From Caprella mutica (lineage: Eukaryota; Arthropoda; Malacostraca; Amphipoda; Caprellidae), in assembly GCA_947561585.1 (NCBI GenBank), contig CANNZV010000934.1, forward strand, positions 62,001 to 126,000: a stretch of DNA of 64,000 nt, in the 5' to 3' direction. Below the pieces are notes generated by a model. It did not search any database, was not told where the DNA came from, and worked only from the letters and a program-made list of their open reading frames with translations. Numbering within the stretch: position 1 is the first letter of the stretch; each line of letters starts with the position of its first letter. Below are positions 39,512 through 50,814 of this stretch, in pieces. Position numbers and translations under genes: made by a program.

Positions 39512-39978
39512 GAAATTTATAAAAAAAATATAAAAAATTGAACAACTACAATATTAGAAAACCGAAGTTAAAAGCGAAAAAGTTACATTAATAAAATGTT
39601 TTTTTTTTCATATATATAAGTTACATATACCTTACAAAATTTCAGAACAATTGGTCTGCAAAGGGTTGACCCCATTAATATTTATTGTTACTATAGTGGT
39701 TGCCAAAAATCTTACAGTAACTGTAAATGTGTAATACGCACTCTAGAAAAATATTCTTCAACAGGTATGGATTATTTTGCGGATGTTTATGCGAAAACAA
39801 AATCACTTCAAAGTCGTAATAGGAACAAAAGTGCATGAATTCCTTTTTTTGTGAAATTTTCTAATTTACACTTTAGTTATTGTCATCTTTACGAAATTCA
39901 ACCTTTAGTGACTATACAAATTTGGTGAAGAGTAAAACTGAAATATGGCTACGGTAAACGAACCAGATTTCTAAGTTA
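39512..39978. other. Unique AT-rich spacer, no gene seen
   Basis: AT-rich with T-runs. Nothing recognised. Confidence 0.5.
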
Positions 39979-40330
39979 TTAGAAATATTAGGTGTGAAAT
40001 TAGAAACATTAGGTGTGAAATTAGAAACATTAGGTGTGAAATTAGAAACATTAGGTGTGAAATTAGAAACATTAGGTGTGAAATTAGAAACATTAGGTGT
40101 GAAATAAGAAACATTAGGTGTGAAATTAGAAACATTAGGTGTGAAATAAGAAACATTAGGTATGAAATTAGAAACATTAGGTGTGAAATTAGAAACATTA
40201 GGTGTGAAATTAGAAACATTAGGTATGAAATTAGAAACATTAGGTGTGAAATTAGAAACATTAGGTGTGAAATAAGAAACATTAGGTGTGAAATAAGAAA
40301 CATTAGGTGTGAAATTAGAAACATTAGGTA
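39979..40330. repeat. 21-bp minisatellite, about 16 copies
   Basis: Unit based on TTAGAAACATTAGGTGTGAA (21-bp period). AATAAGAAAC and GGTATG variants occur. It passes directly into the related 20-bp array. The 117-codon minus-strand frame results from 21 being a multiple of three. Confidence 0.95.
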
Positions 40331-41584
40331 TGATTTAAAAACATTAGGTATGATTTAGAAACATTAGGTATGATTTAGAAACATTAGGTATGATTTAGAA
40401 ACATTAGGTATTATTTAGATACATTAGGTATGATTTAGAAACATTAGGTATGATTTAAAAACATTAGGTATGATTTAGATACATTAGGTATGATTTAGAA
40501 ACATTAGGAATGATTTAGAAACATTAGGTATGATTTAGAAACATTAGGTATGATTTAGAAACATTAGGTATGATTTAGATACATTAGGTATGATTTAGAA
40601 ACATTAGGTATGATTTAGAAACATTAGGTATGATTTAGAAACATTAGGTAAGATTTAGAAACATTAGGAATGATTTAGAAACATTAGGTATGATTTAGAT
40701 ACATTAGGTATGATTTAGAAACATTAGGTATGATTTAGAAACATTAGGTATGATTTAGAAACATTAGGTAAGATTTAGAAACATTAGGAATGATTTAGAA
40801 ACATTAGGTATGATTTAGAAACATTAGGTATGATTTAGAAACATTAGGTATGATTTAGATACATTAGGTATGATTTAGAAACATTAGGTATGATTTAGAA
40901 ACATTAGGTATGATTTAGAAACATTAGGTATGATTTAGAAACATTAGGTAAGATTTAGAAACATTAGGTAAGATTTAGAAACATTAGGTATGATTTAGAA
41001 ACATTAAGTATGATTTAGAAACATTAGGTATGATTTAGAAACAGTAGGTAAGATTTAGAAACATTAGGTAAGATTTAGAAACATTAGGTAAGATTTAGAA
41101 ACATTAGGTATGATTTAGAAACAGTAGGTAAGATTTAGAAACATTAGGTAAGATTTAGAAACATTAGGTATGATTTAGAAACATTAGGTATGATTTAGAA
41201 ACATTAGGTATGATTTAGAAACATTAGGTAAGATTTAGAAACATTAGGTAAGATTTAGAAACATTAGGTATGATTTAGAAACATTAAGTATGATTTAGAA
41301 ACATTAGGTATGATTTAGAAACAGTAGGTAAGATTTAGAAACATTAGGTAAGATTTAGAAACATTAGGTAAGATTTAGAAACATTAGGTATGATTTAGAA
41401 ACAGTAGGTAAGATTTAGAAACATTAGGTAAGATTTAGAAACATTAGGTATGATTTAGATACATTAGGTATGATTTAGATACATTAGGTATGATTTAGAT
41501 ACATCAGGCATGATTTAGATACATTAGGTATGATTTAGATACATTAGGTATGATTTAGATACATTAGGTATGATTTAGAAATAT
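40331..41584. repeat. 20-bp minisatellite, about 62 copies without indels
   Basis: Unit GATTTAGAAACATTAGGTAT in perfect 20-bp register across about 1,250 bp. Point variants (TAAGATTTAG, GGAATG, ACAGTAGG, TTTAGATAC) are shared by groups of units. ACATTAAGTA at 41001 and 41281, ACAGTAGGTA at 41041 and 41321, and again at 41121 and 41401, give a 280-bp (14-unit) higher-order repeat. Confidence 0.96.
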
Positions 41585-43640
41585 TTCAATGATTATTTCA
41601 GTCAAGTAGATGATAGTTCAAGTTATTGGAAATCGATATATTGCTAGAGTTAAGAGGAACTGTAGTGATGATTTTCATTTTCTTATATTATTAATGATAT
41701 TTTAAGCTATAACTGCTAATCGTTATGGCTAACGAAACATCACTGTCAATAGTGTGTTAATGAAATAACTTAAAAATTGTGAAGTGTGTAGACATTTCAT
41801 TTTTCTTCCTAGCATGGGTAGCTCAAAAAATTAAATTAAATTTAGAGTTAAATTAAATCCTAAATAAGTAAATTTCAAACGTTTTAGAAATTCGTAGATT
41901 TATTTAGCTCAAGTAACTGCAGGTGCGTTACTCACTGAATGTCAGATATACTAATATGATAAGGGATGCATTTTAGTGTCATTCTATATTAACGTTGGAT
42001 GCAGAAAGTATCTCAATACCAGTTGTTTATTTTCTATGTGCACACTTGAATTAATTTCCAACTCTTCAATGAGCTCGTATCAAGGATCCTATCATTCTGT
42101 ATAACGGCAATTCATTTCTTCGTAGAAGTAACTCCCTCCTTCACTCTGACCTCAAGCTGAGTATCCATTTAAAGTGTTCAAGTGCTGCTCATGGTGGAAC
42201 TTCTCACGAGAGAACAGTTCAGACTCTTTCCAGTCTTCATGAGTATAGTAGGTAGCTGTTACTTCAATTGTATATTAAAGCCTGGAAATGTAAGAAATTT
42301 GTTTAGTGAAAATAGAAATATTTATATACAGTTCATACATTCAACACTTGATATTGAATATTTTTTCATACCAATAGATGTATGTATTTTGTATGATGTA
42401 TATTACCTCGTTTTATCATCAACATGCGTAGAAAGTCTATGAATTATTCAAATAAAGATATTAACCATTCACCTATCGAACTAAACCAAGTGAAATAACT
42501 TAATTGAATCGGTATAATATTGACTTTATTTCTTCAAACTTAGATGGGGATGGAGTCCCTCATACCACATTATTATTGACTTCTCTGAGACATAATAAAG
42601 GCCTAACCTACTTACTACAGACGAGAGTCTATTATATCTTATGGGGCTGTTTGGCGCAGACTTTGTGCCTTTCTAAGCGATTTGTAATGACTCCATAGAC
42701 TGAATGGTGAGATCTGACACCGCTATCTTCATTTTATTTCAAAATAGGTTGCTACGTCAGCATTACATGACTTTGCTTCGAATTCTTCAATCACAGTCGA
42801 GATAAAGAAAAGTTTGGACAATACTGTAGTGTGTAGAAATTATTCCTATATTTATATTCACTAGTGTACTTTCACCTTTAAAAAAACATATTATATAGCA
42901 ATCTTTATAATATTGGTGCAATTTAATAATCCGCAGCACTGTCCGTGCCTTCAGATTTAACATACAGTTTTAATTTACTATTGAGTATGATAATTTACTC
43001 TACAGTATACAAGATAAAATTTGAATAAGTGGCAGAGATTGTAAAGTTTTGTATTTTATTATGCATGGACTTATATTCATAAAATGTATATACAAACTAC
43101 TGTCTAACTTTTAAAAAATATTTGAATCTACGCTACTTAACATAGACAATTTAGTATTCTATACACTATACCTAGTGTATAGTTTCGTTGAATGTAAACC
43201 CTCAAAAAATGTGGCATTACAATAGATCAAAGAACAAAAATCTTAAAGATTTACTTTCGATATTACAGGTAGATGATTGCAGATGGATAACAGACACTAG
43301 ACTATTTCATGAGATAGTGCAAGATTTATGTCTTCAGAACTAATTGTTTCAATAATGTTTAAAATAAAAATGAGTTATTTCTATATTTCCATGACAAAGT
43401 AACCGATTTAATAGTGTCTATCAATTGCACATTGAATGAAAGATAGTAGAATTATTGAAAAGAGAAAATTATCACATGAACTCTAGAGAGACCAGAACAA
43501 ATATATAGCATTAGAGACCAGCTGGGCCTCAAAGAACCGCTCTTAATTTTATAGTTAATAGGTCCTTTAAATATCCCCTTTGAAGCCAGATATTGAAGGG
43601 ATGTATTTCAAATATTCCACTCTTTTTTCCTTATCGACAC
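41585..43640. other. Unique AT-rich spacer, no gene accepted
   Basis: Two plus-strand frames (86 codons at 42182 and 64 at 42504) carry no recognisable domain. A 10-bp-arm palindrome, CTATACACTA (43159-43168) and TAGTGTATAG (43173-43182) with a 4-nt loop, is the only structure noted. Confidence 0.5.
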
Positions 43641-43650
43641 TGATTGCATA

Positions 43651-44190
43651 TATTCACACTATGATCGCTACTATTACATATATTCACACTATGATCGCTA
43701 CTATTACATTGATTCACACTATGATCGCTACTATTACATAGATTCACACTAAGATCGCTACTATTACATAGATTCACACTATGATCGCTACTATTACATA
43801 GATTCACACTATGATCGCTACTATTACATAGATTCACACTAAGATCGCTACTATTACATAGATTCACACTAAGATCGCTACTATTACATAGATTCACACT
43901 AAGATCGCTACTATTACATAGATTCACACTAAGATCGCTACTATTACATAGATTCACACTAAGATCGCTACTATTACATAGATTCACACTAAGATCGCTA
44001 CTATTACATAGATTCACACTGTGATCGCTACTATTACATAGATTCACACTAAGATCGCTACTATTACATAGATTCACACTGTGATCGCTACTATTACATA
44101 GATTCACACTAAGATCGCTACTATTACATAGATTCACACTGTGATCGCTACTATTACATAGATTCACACTATGATCGCTACTAATAAACA
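43651..44190. repeat. 18-copy, 30-bp minisatellite in frame with the transposase pseudogene
   Basis: Eighteen units of 30 bp containing TCACACTAAGATCGCTACT, without indels. Variants AAGATCG, ATGATCG and GTGATCG differ by one or two bases. On the minus strand the unit reads as a 10-residue repeat (SSDLSVNLCN or SSDHSVNLCN) that stays open and follows directly on the conserved third-aspartate region of the transposase pseudogene. It therefore replaces that protein's C-terminus. Confidence 0.95.
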
Positions 44191-45406
44191 ATGATACAAC
44201 TTGTCGCTGAGCAGCAGACCAGTAGTGGAAATCCAGTGGATTGATATCAGGGCTGTGGGCTGGCCAGATTCTGTCTGTTCTTCTGATGATAACTCGTACA
44301 TGAAACTTTTCGAGAAGGAAAGCTCTAGCATCATTAGTAGAGTGGGGTAGAGCACCATCATGCCTCCCCCACAAAATTTGCCTTTCTGCAGCGGTGAAGT
44401 AGAAAGTTTGCCATATTGTGACTTTCAGCAGTTTCAGGTAGCAGGCACCTGTCACGGAAACTGAACGGTCATCTTCAGTGATGAATTGATGAACAATCGG
44501 AACTTTTCATCGACAATCTCTACGAAGATCATCACTTTGGATGCATCCCTATGGACCCTATCATTGGTTTCAATCGTTTCACGGGAGTTTGAGGTAGAAC
44601 ACTTGCTGTCGTTTTTCTATGAGGTTTTTGAAGCAACACTAAAAACTTTTCGTCAGTCCAGATTATCCTCTGCACAAAATCTTCTTCCTGTTCATGGAGC
44701 CATTCACAGAACTGTTACCGCTGCTCTTTGTGTGCGTCGATAAAAGGTTCTACGGAAGTAATTCTATAGAATTTGGCCTTTGCGTCTTATCTTGCAGATA
44801 GTAGTACTAACGGACAAATTTGGTGCGGATTGCCGTAGAGATAACTGGTCACCTTCGGCCATCATGTTCATCAGCTCATTCAAATTCTCCGCTATTGACC
44901 ACAGATCCGCTCTTTTCAAATACTTTGTTTACTCTGATCAATTGTTTAAAATTATAATAAGCTTGCTTTCGTTCTTTCTGCACATTGTAGTGGCGAAGGA
45001 AGTCACGGCAACTTTTGTGGGCGAGGGGTTCTTGCTGACGGTCCGTACAATTAATATCTTTTTTCAAGTGAGAATATTTTCTTGGATGCTTTTCAGTTAG
45101 TTTAAAAAAAAAATTGATAGCGATTAAAGGCTGCTTCACACATCACCGATATCCGTCCAAGATGTCACCGGTCAGTGATTTTTTTATCACTGAGGAGAGC
45201 CGGTACTGTGTGAATATGTCCGTTGAAATTAATGTAACGATATATTTTTTCACTGACACCGAATCACCGATAGGAGAGTGACGGAGACGGACCGGTGACG
45301 TGCCAGACGGATATCGGTGATGTGTGAAGCAGCCTTTAAGGTTCCTTTCCTAAGGAACACAACGGTGTATCCTGGATACCACTTTCTGATATATTCCATT
45401 GAAAAC
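44191..45406 (-). pseudogene. Mariner-like (IS630/Tc1/mariner) transposase pseudogene, split by a MITE
   Basis: Read on the minus strand, with several frameshifts and stops. Pieces in family order: a possible leader starting MEYIRKWYPGYTVVF (from 45406); an HTH-like part with FLRHYNVQ and VFEKSGSVVNS (44876-45120); SLRQSAPNLSVSTTI (about 44790-44850); the first catalytic region FCEWLHEQ and IIWTDEKF (about 44620-44710); KVMIFVEIVDEKF; TGACYLKLLKVTIWQ; the second region HDGALPHSTNDARAF (about 44320-44365); and the third WPAHSPDINPLDFHYW (about 44215-44260). From the aspartate of HDG to that of PLDF there are 41 intervening residues, or 36 to that of SPD. So it resembles DD41D-type mariners if PLDF supplies the third aspartate. 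The C-terminus is replaced by the 30-bp array. A TTAA MITE (45128-45335) interrupts the N-terminal part. It would have catalysed cut-and-paste transposition in the nucleus; it is clearly inactive now. Confidence 0.85.
45128..45335. mobile_element. 208-bp TTAA-flanked MITE
   Basis: Perfect 30-bp terminal inverted repeats (45128-45157 and 45306-45335) begin AGGCTGCTTCACACATCACC. A further subterminal match (GTCACCGGTC) lies inside. TTAA lies on both sides (45124-45127, 45336-45339). TTAA duplications are typical of piggyBac-type elements and some others (e.g. Kolobok), so the superfamily is not settled. An internal hairpin pairs TCAGTGA with TCACTGA. It has no coding capacity. The near-perfect ends suggest a fairly young insertion, later than the transposase gene it interrupts. 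Confidence 0.92.
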
Positions 45407-45458
45407 CATTCAATTTAAAAATGACAAATAAGTGGAACCTAATAAGAATTAGGTTCCG

Positions 45459-46451
45459 GAAAAAGCGGAACCTAACTTTAATTTAATATATCTCAGAAAC
45501 TACTTGTATAATGAATTTTTTTAAAGTTACCAATGTGTTCGTCTACTTTTTTTACATAAATAGTGAAAAATTCAAAACTATTCTTTTAATAATATTGATG
45601 CTATAGTGATTATAATAAACGGTGTCATAAGTATGCTTGCGCACAAACAGAAAAATTTAATAAAAATTTTTTTAAACAAAAATACCTAACACAACAATCC
45701 TCCCCAATATATCATTAGCAAACTAATATGAAATAAATATTTAGTCTTAATTCCTTCCTTAATTTTTATACATGTCCTCCATTTCTTGACATAATTCAAC
45801 CCTTGTGTTCATTGCTGCCGTAACTCTTTTACTTAATGCATAATTTTCTTAGAGTAAATTCACTTCACTCGTGATTCTCTCATTCAAGTGGTCTAAGTTC
45901 ACAGGCGGAGTTTAGTACTCTTTACTTTTCAATTTCCAAATAAGAAAAAATCACTTGGTGTCATGTCCAGTGATCTTGGGGCCAGTCATTTGCATAGATT
46001 AGTGCAATAATGCGATTGTTGAACACATCAGTTAGCAAATGTCGAACAGCGATCGTTATGGCAGCAATGAGAACATGGATTGAATTAGATAATTTGGGAA
46101 AAAATGGAGGACATGTGGAGGGAGTCGGAAGATAGTGAGGAAGAAATAGAGATTAAATACATATTTTATAATGGGTTGTTAATTATATGTTATAAATATA
46201 AAGGATTATTGTGTTTTTCTGCAATTAAAAAACAATCTTTGAAACTTTATGTTTGTGCGCAACAATATTTTTGACACAGCATACTATAATCACTGTAACA
46301 TCAATATTGATCTATGAATATTTTTTAATTATTCACTATTCATGTAAAAAAAGTAGACAAACACAAAAGTATTTTTAGAAAAATCATAACGTTAGTAGTT
46401 TCTGAGATATATCAAATCAAAGTTGGGTTCCGCTTTTTTTGACCCACCCTG
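45459..46451. mobile_element. Palindromic mariner derivative: inverted duplicate of a transposase 3' end
   Basis: The left arm (45459 to about 45830) is the diverged reverse complement of the right arm (about 46050-46451). Both include AAGCGGAACC near the tip and CTCAGAAACTA, TATAATCACT, TTTGTGCGCAA and the ATTGCTGCC region further in. The right tip reads, inverted, CAGGGTGGGTCAAAAAAAGC and is followed by TA, as in Tc1/mariner elements. The left tip is lost, replaced by a small GGAACCTAAT/ATTAGGTTCC palindrome (about 45434-45457). The loop carries minus-strand transposase remains (FNNRIIALIYANDWP, then RSLDMTPSDFFLFGN). The right arm on the plus strand ends in NGGHVEGVGR and a stop, like a mariner C-terminus. 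Thus two 3' ends face outward. Non-functional. Confidence 0.8.
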
Positions 46452-46453
46452 TA

Positions 46454-48470
46454 TAGCATTATTTTCATTGACATGTATACGATATGCAAATAGATAATAG
46501 ACAATTAATGTCACGGAGTTTAAGGTTTTCAAGATGATTAGTTTGAAGTATGCATCTATATTTCTTACATCACATATTGCATTAAAAATACAAACATATG
46601 GTATTCAGAATATACATTTTCTTAGACGTATTTAACAAATTTTCGAAGTGTTTGGTATTTGGGAGAAAAAACAGAATGAAAGTAACTATCAAAATTAGAG
46701 ACCCTTGAGTAAGAAATAAACATTTCAGAAGATTTTGTAAAATATATTTCAATATTCATGTTGAAATTATAGTTCATAAGAGCATTTTTGGTACACGAGG
46801 TTCGAAAATGTACGTCATCAATTCGTAATTGTTGGAATTTCAAGGAATTGACCGTAAAGCTGACAAATCACGTTGTGCATGACAGACATAAAACCATTAG
46901 GGCTGATGTTTCTACTGATAGTGTTGTAACTAGCGTACCTACTGCACCTGTAGTCTTTTAGATGGAAGGATTTGAAATGTTTTCTATCAGGCAGAAAATC
47001 CATTTTGTAATCTACTGAAGAATTTTTTTATTATATACTCCATATGGTTCAATTAATATTAAATTTATAAACATAAAAGCACTTCCTTTTTTTTCACTAA
47101 AGTAGTAATTAAAGTACGTACGAAATTACAAACGTGATTAATAAAATAGATATTCTGATCAGGGAATTCAAATTGGCCTCAAATTTAATTTTTATTAATG
47201 TGTATCAATGAGGAAACAGAAATCTAATGAGGAAACATGGGATAAAAAAGTAAATTCAGGTGCTAATTATGTATTTAAAATAAGTATGGAACCAGTTTTT
47301 TCTATAAAAGGAATTTAAGGAAATTGTGTTTTCGTATCTTTTCCCATCCATGTCCCTACATTTTACTTTTTTCAAGAATCTGATAAATTAGAGAATAAAA
47401 TATAGTAAAGTTCTGAATAAATTTTTTAATAAAAGGAATTTATTAAAAAAGTAAATTTCCAATATTATCAATATAGAATAAAATTACGTTTATTACTGTG
47501 AATTTTCAAAATTTAATATACTTGAATTTAACTTTAATATATTTGATTTTTTTTTACCAATTTAGACACTCTAATTTAATTTCAATACTTTCAAATTAAA
47601 CTCAAACCATAGTTCTAAAGTCTATCTCAAATCTTACATACAAAAGACTTAAGAGACGCAAATTGGAAAATTGAGAGGCAATCAAGAAATGAAATATGGA
47701 CGAATTTGAAGAGGAAAGATGACAATAATGAGGTAAAAAATCACTGAGAGAGTTTCAGGATAAAAATTGTACTATAAATTTATAGATACCTATAACACTT
47801 CTTAATTCCTAACATCGTGGTAGGTATTCTAGTTATCTTGCTCAGGTCAGAGCATCACGCACGGAGATAGAGTGATATCTTGCTGCATCACGGTAATCTA
47901 GTTCTGCCCTCCATTTGCTGTCCTCTTGGGGAAAAGCTTAGCAACGAGACATCACGCTAGGTGGCGCTGGGACACATCTACCAGCTATCAAATATTTGTG
48001 TGTGTTCAGTGTGACTGCTAAATTGGAACTGACTGTTCCATATTGCTTATGTACGAACTCAATCTTCAATAGAAGTTATGAAGTTTTAAAAAACGATGAG
48101 GAATGTAGAGACTTCACTGGACGAACATTGCAGTAGAGTATAATCTTTTATTTATTTCATCCATATGGATTTCTCAACACTTCTGATCAGAATTTTATAA
48201 AAAATAGATTTATTTTCAGCCTTTGTGTTAAGCTGTTAATGTTTACTCAAAGATTTATATGTTGAATCGTTTATAGATTGCATTAAAAAACAGATTACAT
48301 TGTTTTTCTTTGAACTTAAAATTAGTTACAACATGGATGTAAAATGGATATTGTAGTGTACGTATTGATCTTAAAAAATTTGAAAGTAAGAAAACTTTAA
48401 AGAAAAAGAATGTACTTTTATGATTATTAACCTTTATTGTCATAATATATTTTATGAGGTACATCTCCTG
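46454..48470. other. Unique spacer, no gene accepted
   Basis: Two overlapping minus-strand frames (46622-47003) have no family resemblance. The 47820-48070 stretch is clearly less AT-rich than its neighbours and includes the CTCF-like motif listed separately. No RNA gene recognised. Confidence 0.45.
47955..47968 (+). promoter_or_regulatory. CTCF-like motif
   Basis: CGCTAGGTGGCGCT matches the strongly conserved AGRKGGCGC core of the CTCF insulator motif, which is shared by insects and vertebrates, and partly its left flank. It lies in a GC-richer pocket. A single motif match is weak evidence of occupancy. Confidence 0.3.
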
Positions 48471-48474
48471 AGAC

Positions 48475-49190
48475 CCTACAAAAGATGTTGAAAATGACTC
48501 CCTCCAGCGTAAAGACAGAACGACACACTCTTCAGAACATTCTTTCAAACTTTTTTGATAGTCTCCTGGTTATATCATGCAGCAAAGTCTTAAACACACT
48601 GTATAAGAGACTCAATGGAATTTGGTTTTTACCTGTAAACTCGAGTTTGTGAAGCAACCCAGAAGTGAAAGACCTAAGGGTTGAGATCTGGATCCATTTT
48701 CCATTCTTCTACTAATGATTCAGCATCGAGTCATTAGCTGCATTTGTGCAGCTTCATTGAAAAATTCAAAAGCTGCATTTGTGCAAAGTGGTGGAGCACC
48801 GTCTTGCATCTATCAAAGTGAAGAACGAGTTGCATAATGGCGCAGCCCGAGCCAAATAATGTTCTGGAGCAATCTGAGGTATGAAACAACATTAACGGAT
48901 GACAAGTTGCCATCATCGTCCAGGAACGCATGAATAATTGGAACCATTCCATTAATAATAGCAAGGAAGATTATTCCTATTATTTGTTTCGCAGATAGTT
49001 CAAGGAGTTTTCATTTGCCCAAACTCCGTCGTTTTTTCGATGTGGTTTTTGTGGAGACAAAAGGAAATTCTCTTCAGTCCAAACTATTTTATCAACAATG
49101 TTGGTTGGTTACTGCAGAATCTACTGACAAAGCTGCCTTGTCTGTGTTTTGTGGACGTTAGTTAATGGTTGAATCTTAAAGGTATCCACC
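48475..49190 (-). pseudogene. Second mariner-like transposase fragment
   Basis: Minus-strand remains related to the 44-45 kb pseudogene. In order: FKIQPLTNVHKTQTRQLCQ, then IVWTEENFLL and QKPHRKNDGVWA (about 49040-49100; the catalytic aspartate appears as glutamate); IGIIFLAIINGMVP and VVSYLRLLQNIIW; MQDGAPPLCTNAAF (about 48780-48810); a frameshifted remnant of the third catalytic block near 48665; and a C-terminus IKKV, VLKSVSFCLYAGGSHFQHLL with stop (about 48479-48570). The N-terminal DNA-binding part is not recognisable beyond 49190, where a perfect 9-bp palindrome (CTTAAAGGT, ACCTTTAAG) sits. Several stops and frameshifts: dead copy of a once full gene. Confidence 0.8.
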
Positions 49191-50235
49191 TTTAAGATGA
49201 AAAAAAATATTGATATGTTAATACAAAATTATTTTCATTGATTGTATGTTCTTTATAGAGAAACTTTTTTCCAAAGAGCTTCTCTCTCAATCCTAAAAAT
49301 GCTCTCTGATGTAATTTAACTGTTTGATATTAAATTTTGCCACTCATTCGTATTCATGATGTCCCAAGATTAGTTATTTATTAAATATGTCCATAGTAAT
49401 TATGCCAATGCAGAACAATTTTTTCAAGTTGCAATAACAGAATTATAAAGAAAGCATAATAGAACTCTTTGAGGAAGAGGGAGTTTGTACGATAGTTATA
49501 GAAGTGAAATATTTTATAAATTATCAAAATAAAATTATTACAGCACAGGAATAGTTGTCAAATTTTAATAAAGAAAATTGGATTATCATTGCCAAGTAAC
49601 GTACTATGATATAAGTATTTCTTCAATATAGCTAGGAGACATCTGTGATAAGTTGATAGGTTATATCGGTATATAATCAATTCATAAGAAGAACTGCACT
49701 ACTAAATTTCAAGGAAATTATATCATTGACCGATAAAAACGGTTTGTGCCACAATCTCCAATGACAACAATTTACGAAATAAAATGTCCATTTCATCTTG
49801 GTTTTCCGAGCATTAATGCAGTACCCTGAATATTAATTGATACTCTATCTTTGAGTACCCAAGGAATTACTTCAAGTACCATGTTTGTCTAATTGTTCCA
49901 TTAGAAACAGGCAATATCAGGGCGATATATGAGCGCTTCACTTGAGACTCTGATAACACCATACATACGTGCCTTCATCCACATTGTCAAATCATTGATA
50001 TTGGCATCAAATCTAGAAATTTGGCAATATTGATATTTCAAATATATCTGTTGTTCATGCTATATTGTATTATACAATTATAACATTGTGAACTATTGTC
50101 TAACCAAAAGGATTATTCATCTTATAACTCAACTTAAATCGAAAAAATAGAACTTATTACTAACTAGCTATTGCTGACAAAAATTTTCTCGACCTAAATC
50201 TATTATTTAATTAATAATATATATTAGAGGTATAC
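49191..50235. other. Unique AT-rich spacer, no gene seen
   Basis: Nothing recognised. May include decayed 5' sequence of the transposase copy next to it. Confidence 0.45.
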
Positions 50236-50406
50236 GATTAGCCCCTTTCACAAGAACGTTTTTCTCATGTTACAGCAAAGAAAACGGTGCATGAAAAACG
50301 CAACGACTGAATAAACGTACAGTATGTGTGTTGTATGTAAGTACACTTTGATGTGGCATTTTTCATGCTGCATTTATATTGAAAAAAAAAACGTCCCATT
50401 TGAAAT
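50236..50406. mobile_element. Possible small MITE (weak)
   Basis: Imperfect inverted ends: CCCTTTCACAAGAACGTTTTT on one side, and AAAAAACGTCCCATTTGAAA on the other. An inner pair GCATGAAAAACGC and GCATTTTTCATGC is separated by about 60 nt. No clear target duplication. Confidence 0.35.
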
Positions 50407-50590
50407 AGGTATATCAGTTATTTATAAAGCTTAGGATCAACTGGACACTAAAAAAACTGGATACTGAAGAAAAATAGTAGGAAAAGTAGAGGGAAAGTAG
50501 GACGCTAATATTAGGAAAAATAGTACACGTCTTAAATTGTGATTGGTTGAGAGATAAGTTAAGTAAAAAAAAACGTAAAAAAAACAATAT

Positions 50591-50777
50591 ACTTAGCTTC
50601 AACAGGACACTTAATTAGGATCAACAGGCAACTTAGTATCAATAGGACACTTAGTATCAACAGGACACTTAGTATCAACAGGACACTTAGGATCAACAGA
50701 ACACTTAGGATCAACAGAACACTTAGTATCAACAGGACACTTAGTATCAACAGGACCTTAGGTTCAACAGGACAATT
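50591..50777. repeat. 18-bp minisatellite, about ten copies
   Basis: Unit AACAGGACACTTAGTATC, with GGATC and CAGAACAC variants. Slightly degenerate at both ends. The minus-strand open frame through it is a by-product. Confidence 0.92.
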
Positions 50778-50814
50778 AAAAACAAATAAAATCTTAAAAA
50801 ACCTTGACACCCAG

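Noticed and set aside
39971..40324. 117-codon minus frame of MFLISHL repeats
   Set aside because: By-product of the 21-bp array.
40331..41584. TTAGG inside each unit, suggesting insect telomere repeat
   Set aside because: TTAGG occurs once per 20-bp unit, not in tandem; this is an ordinary minisatellite.
42182..42698. Two plus frames (86 and 64 codons)
   Set aside because: No domain, no promoter of quality; AT-rich composition gives such frames by chance.
44486..45100. Plus-strand frames of 85 and 106 codons
   Set aside because: Antisense shadows of the minus-strand transposase pseudogene.
46622..47003. Two overlapping minus frames (61 and 73 codons), possible frameshifted exon
   Set aside because: No recognisable motif or codon pattern; an acceptor-like TTCTTCAG just upstream is not enough.
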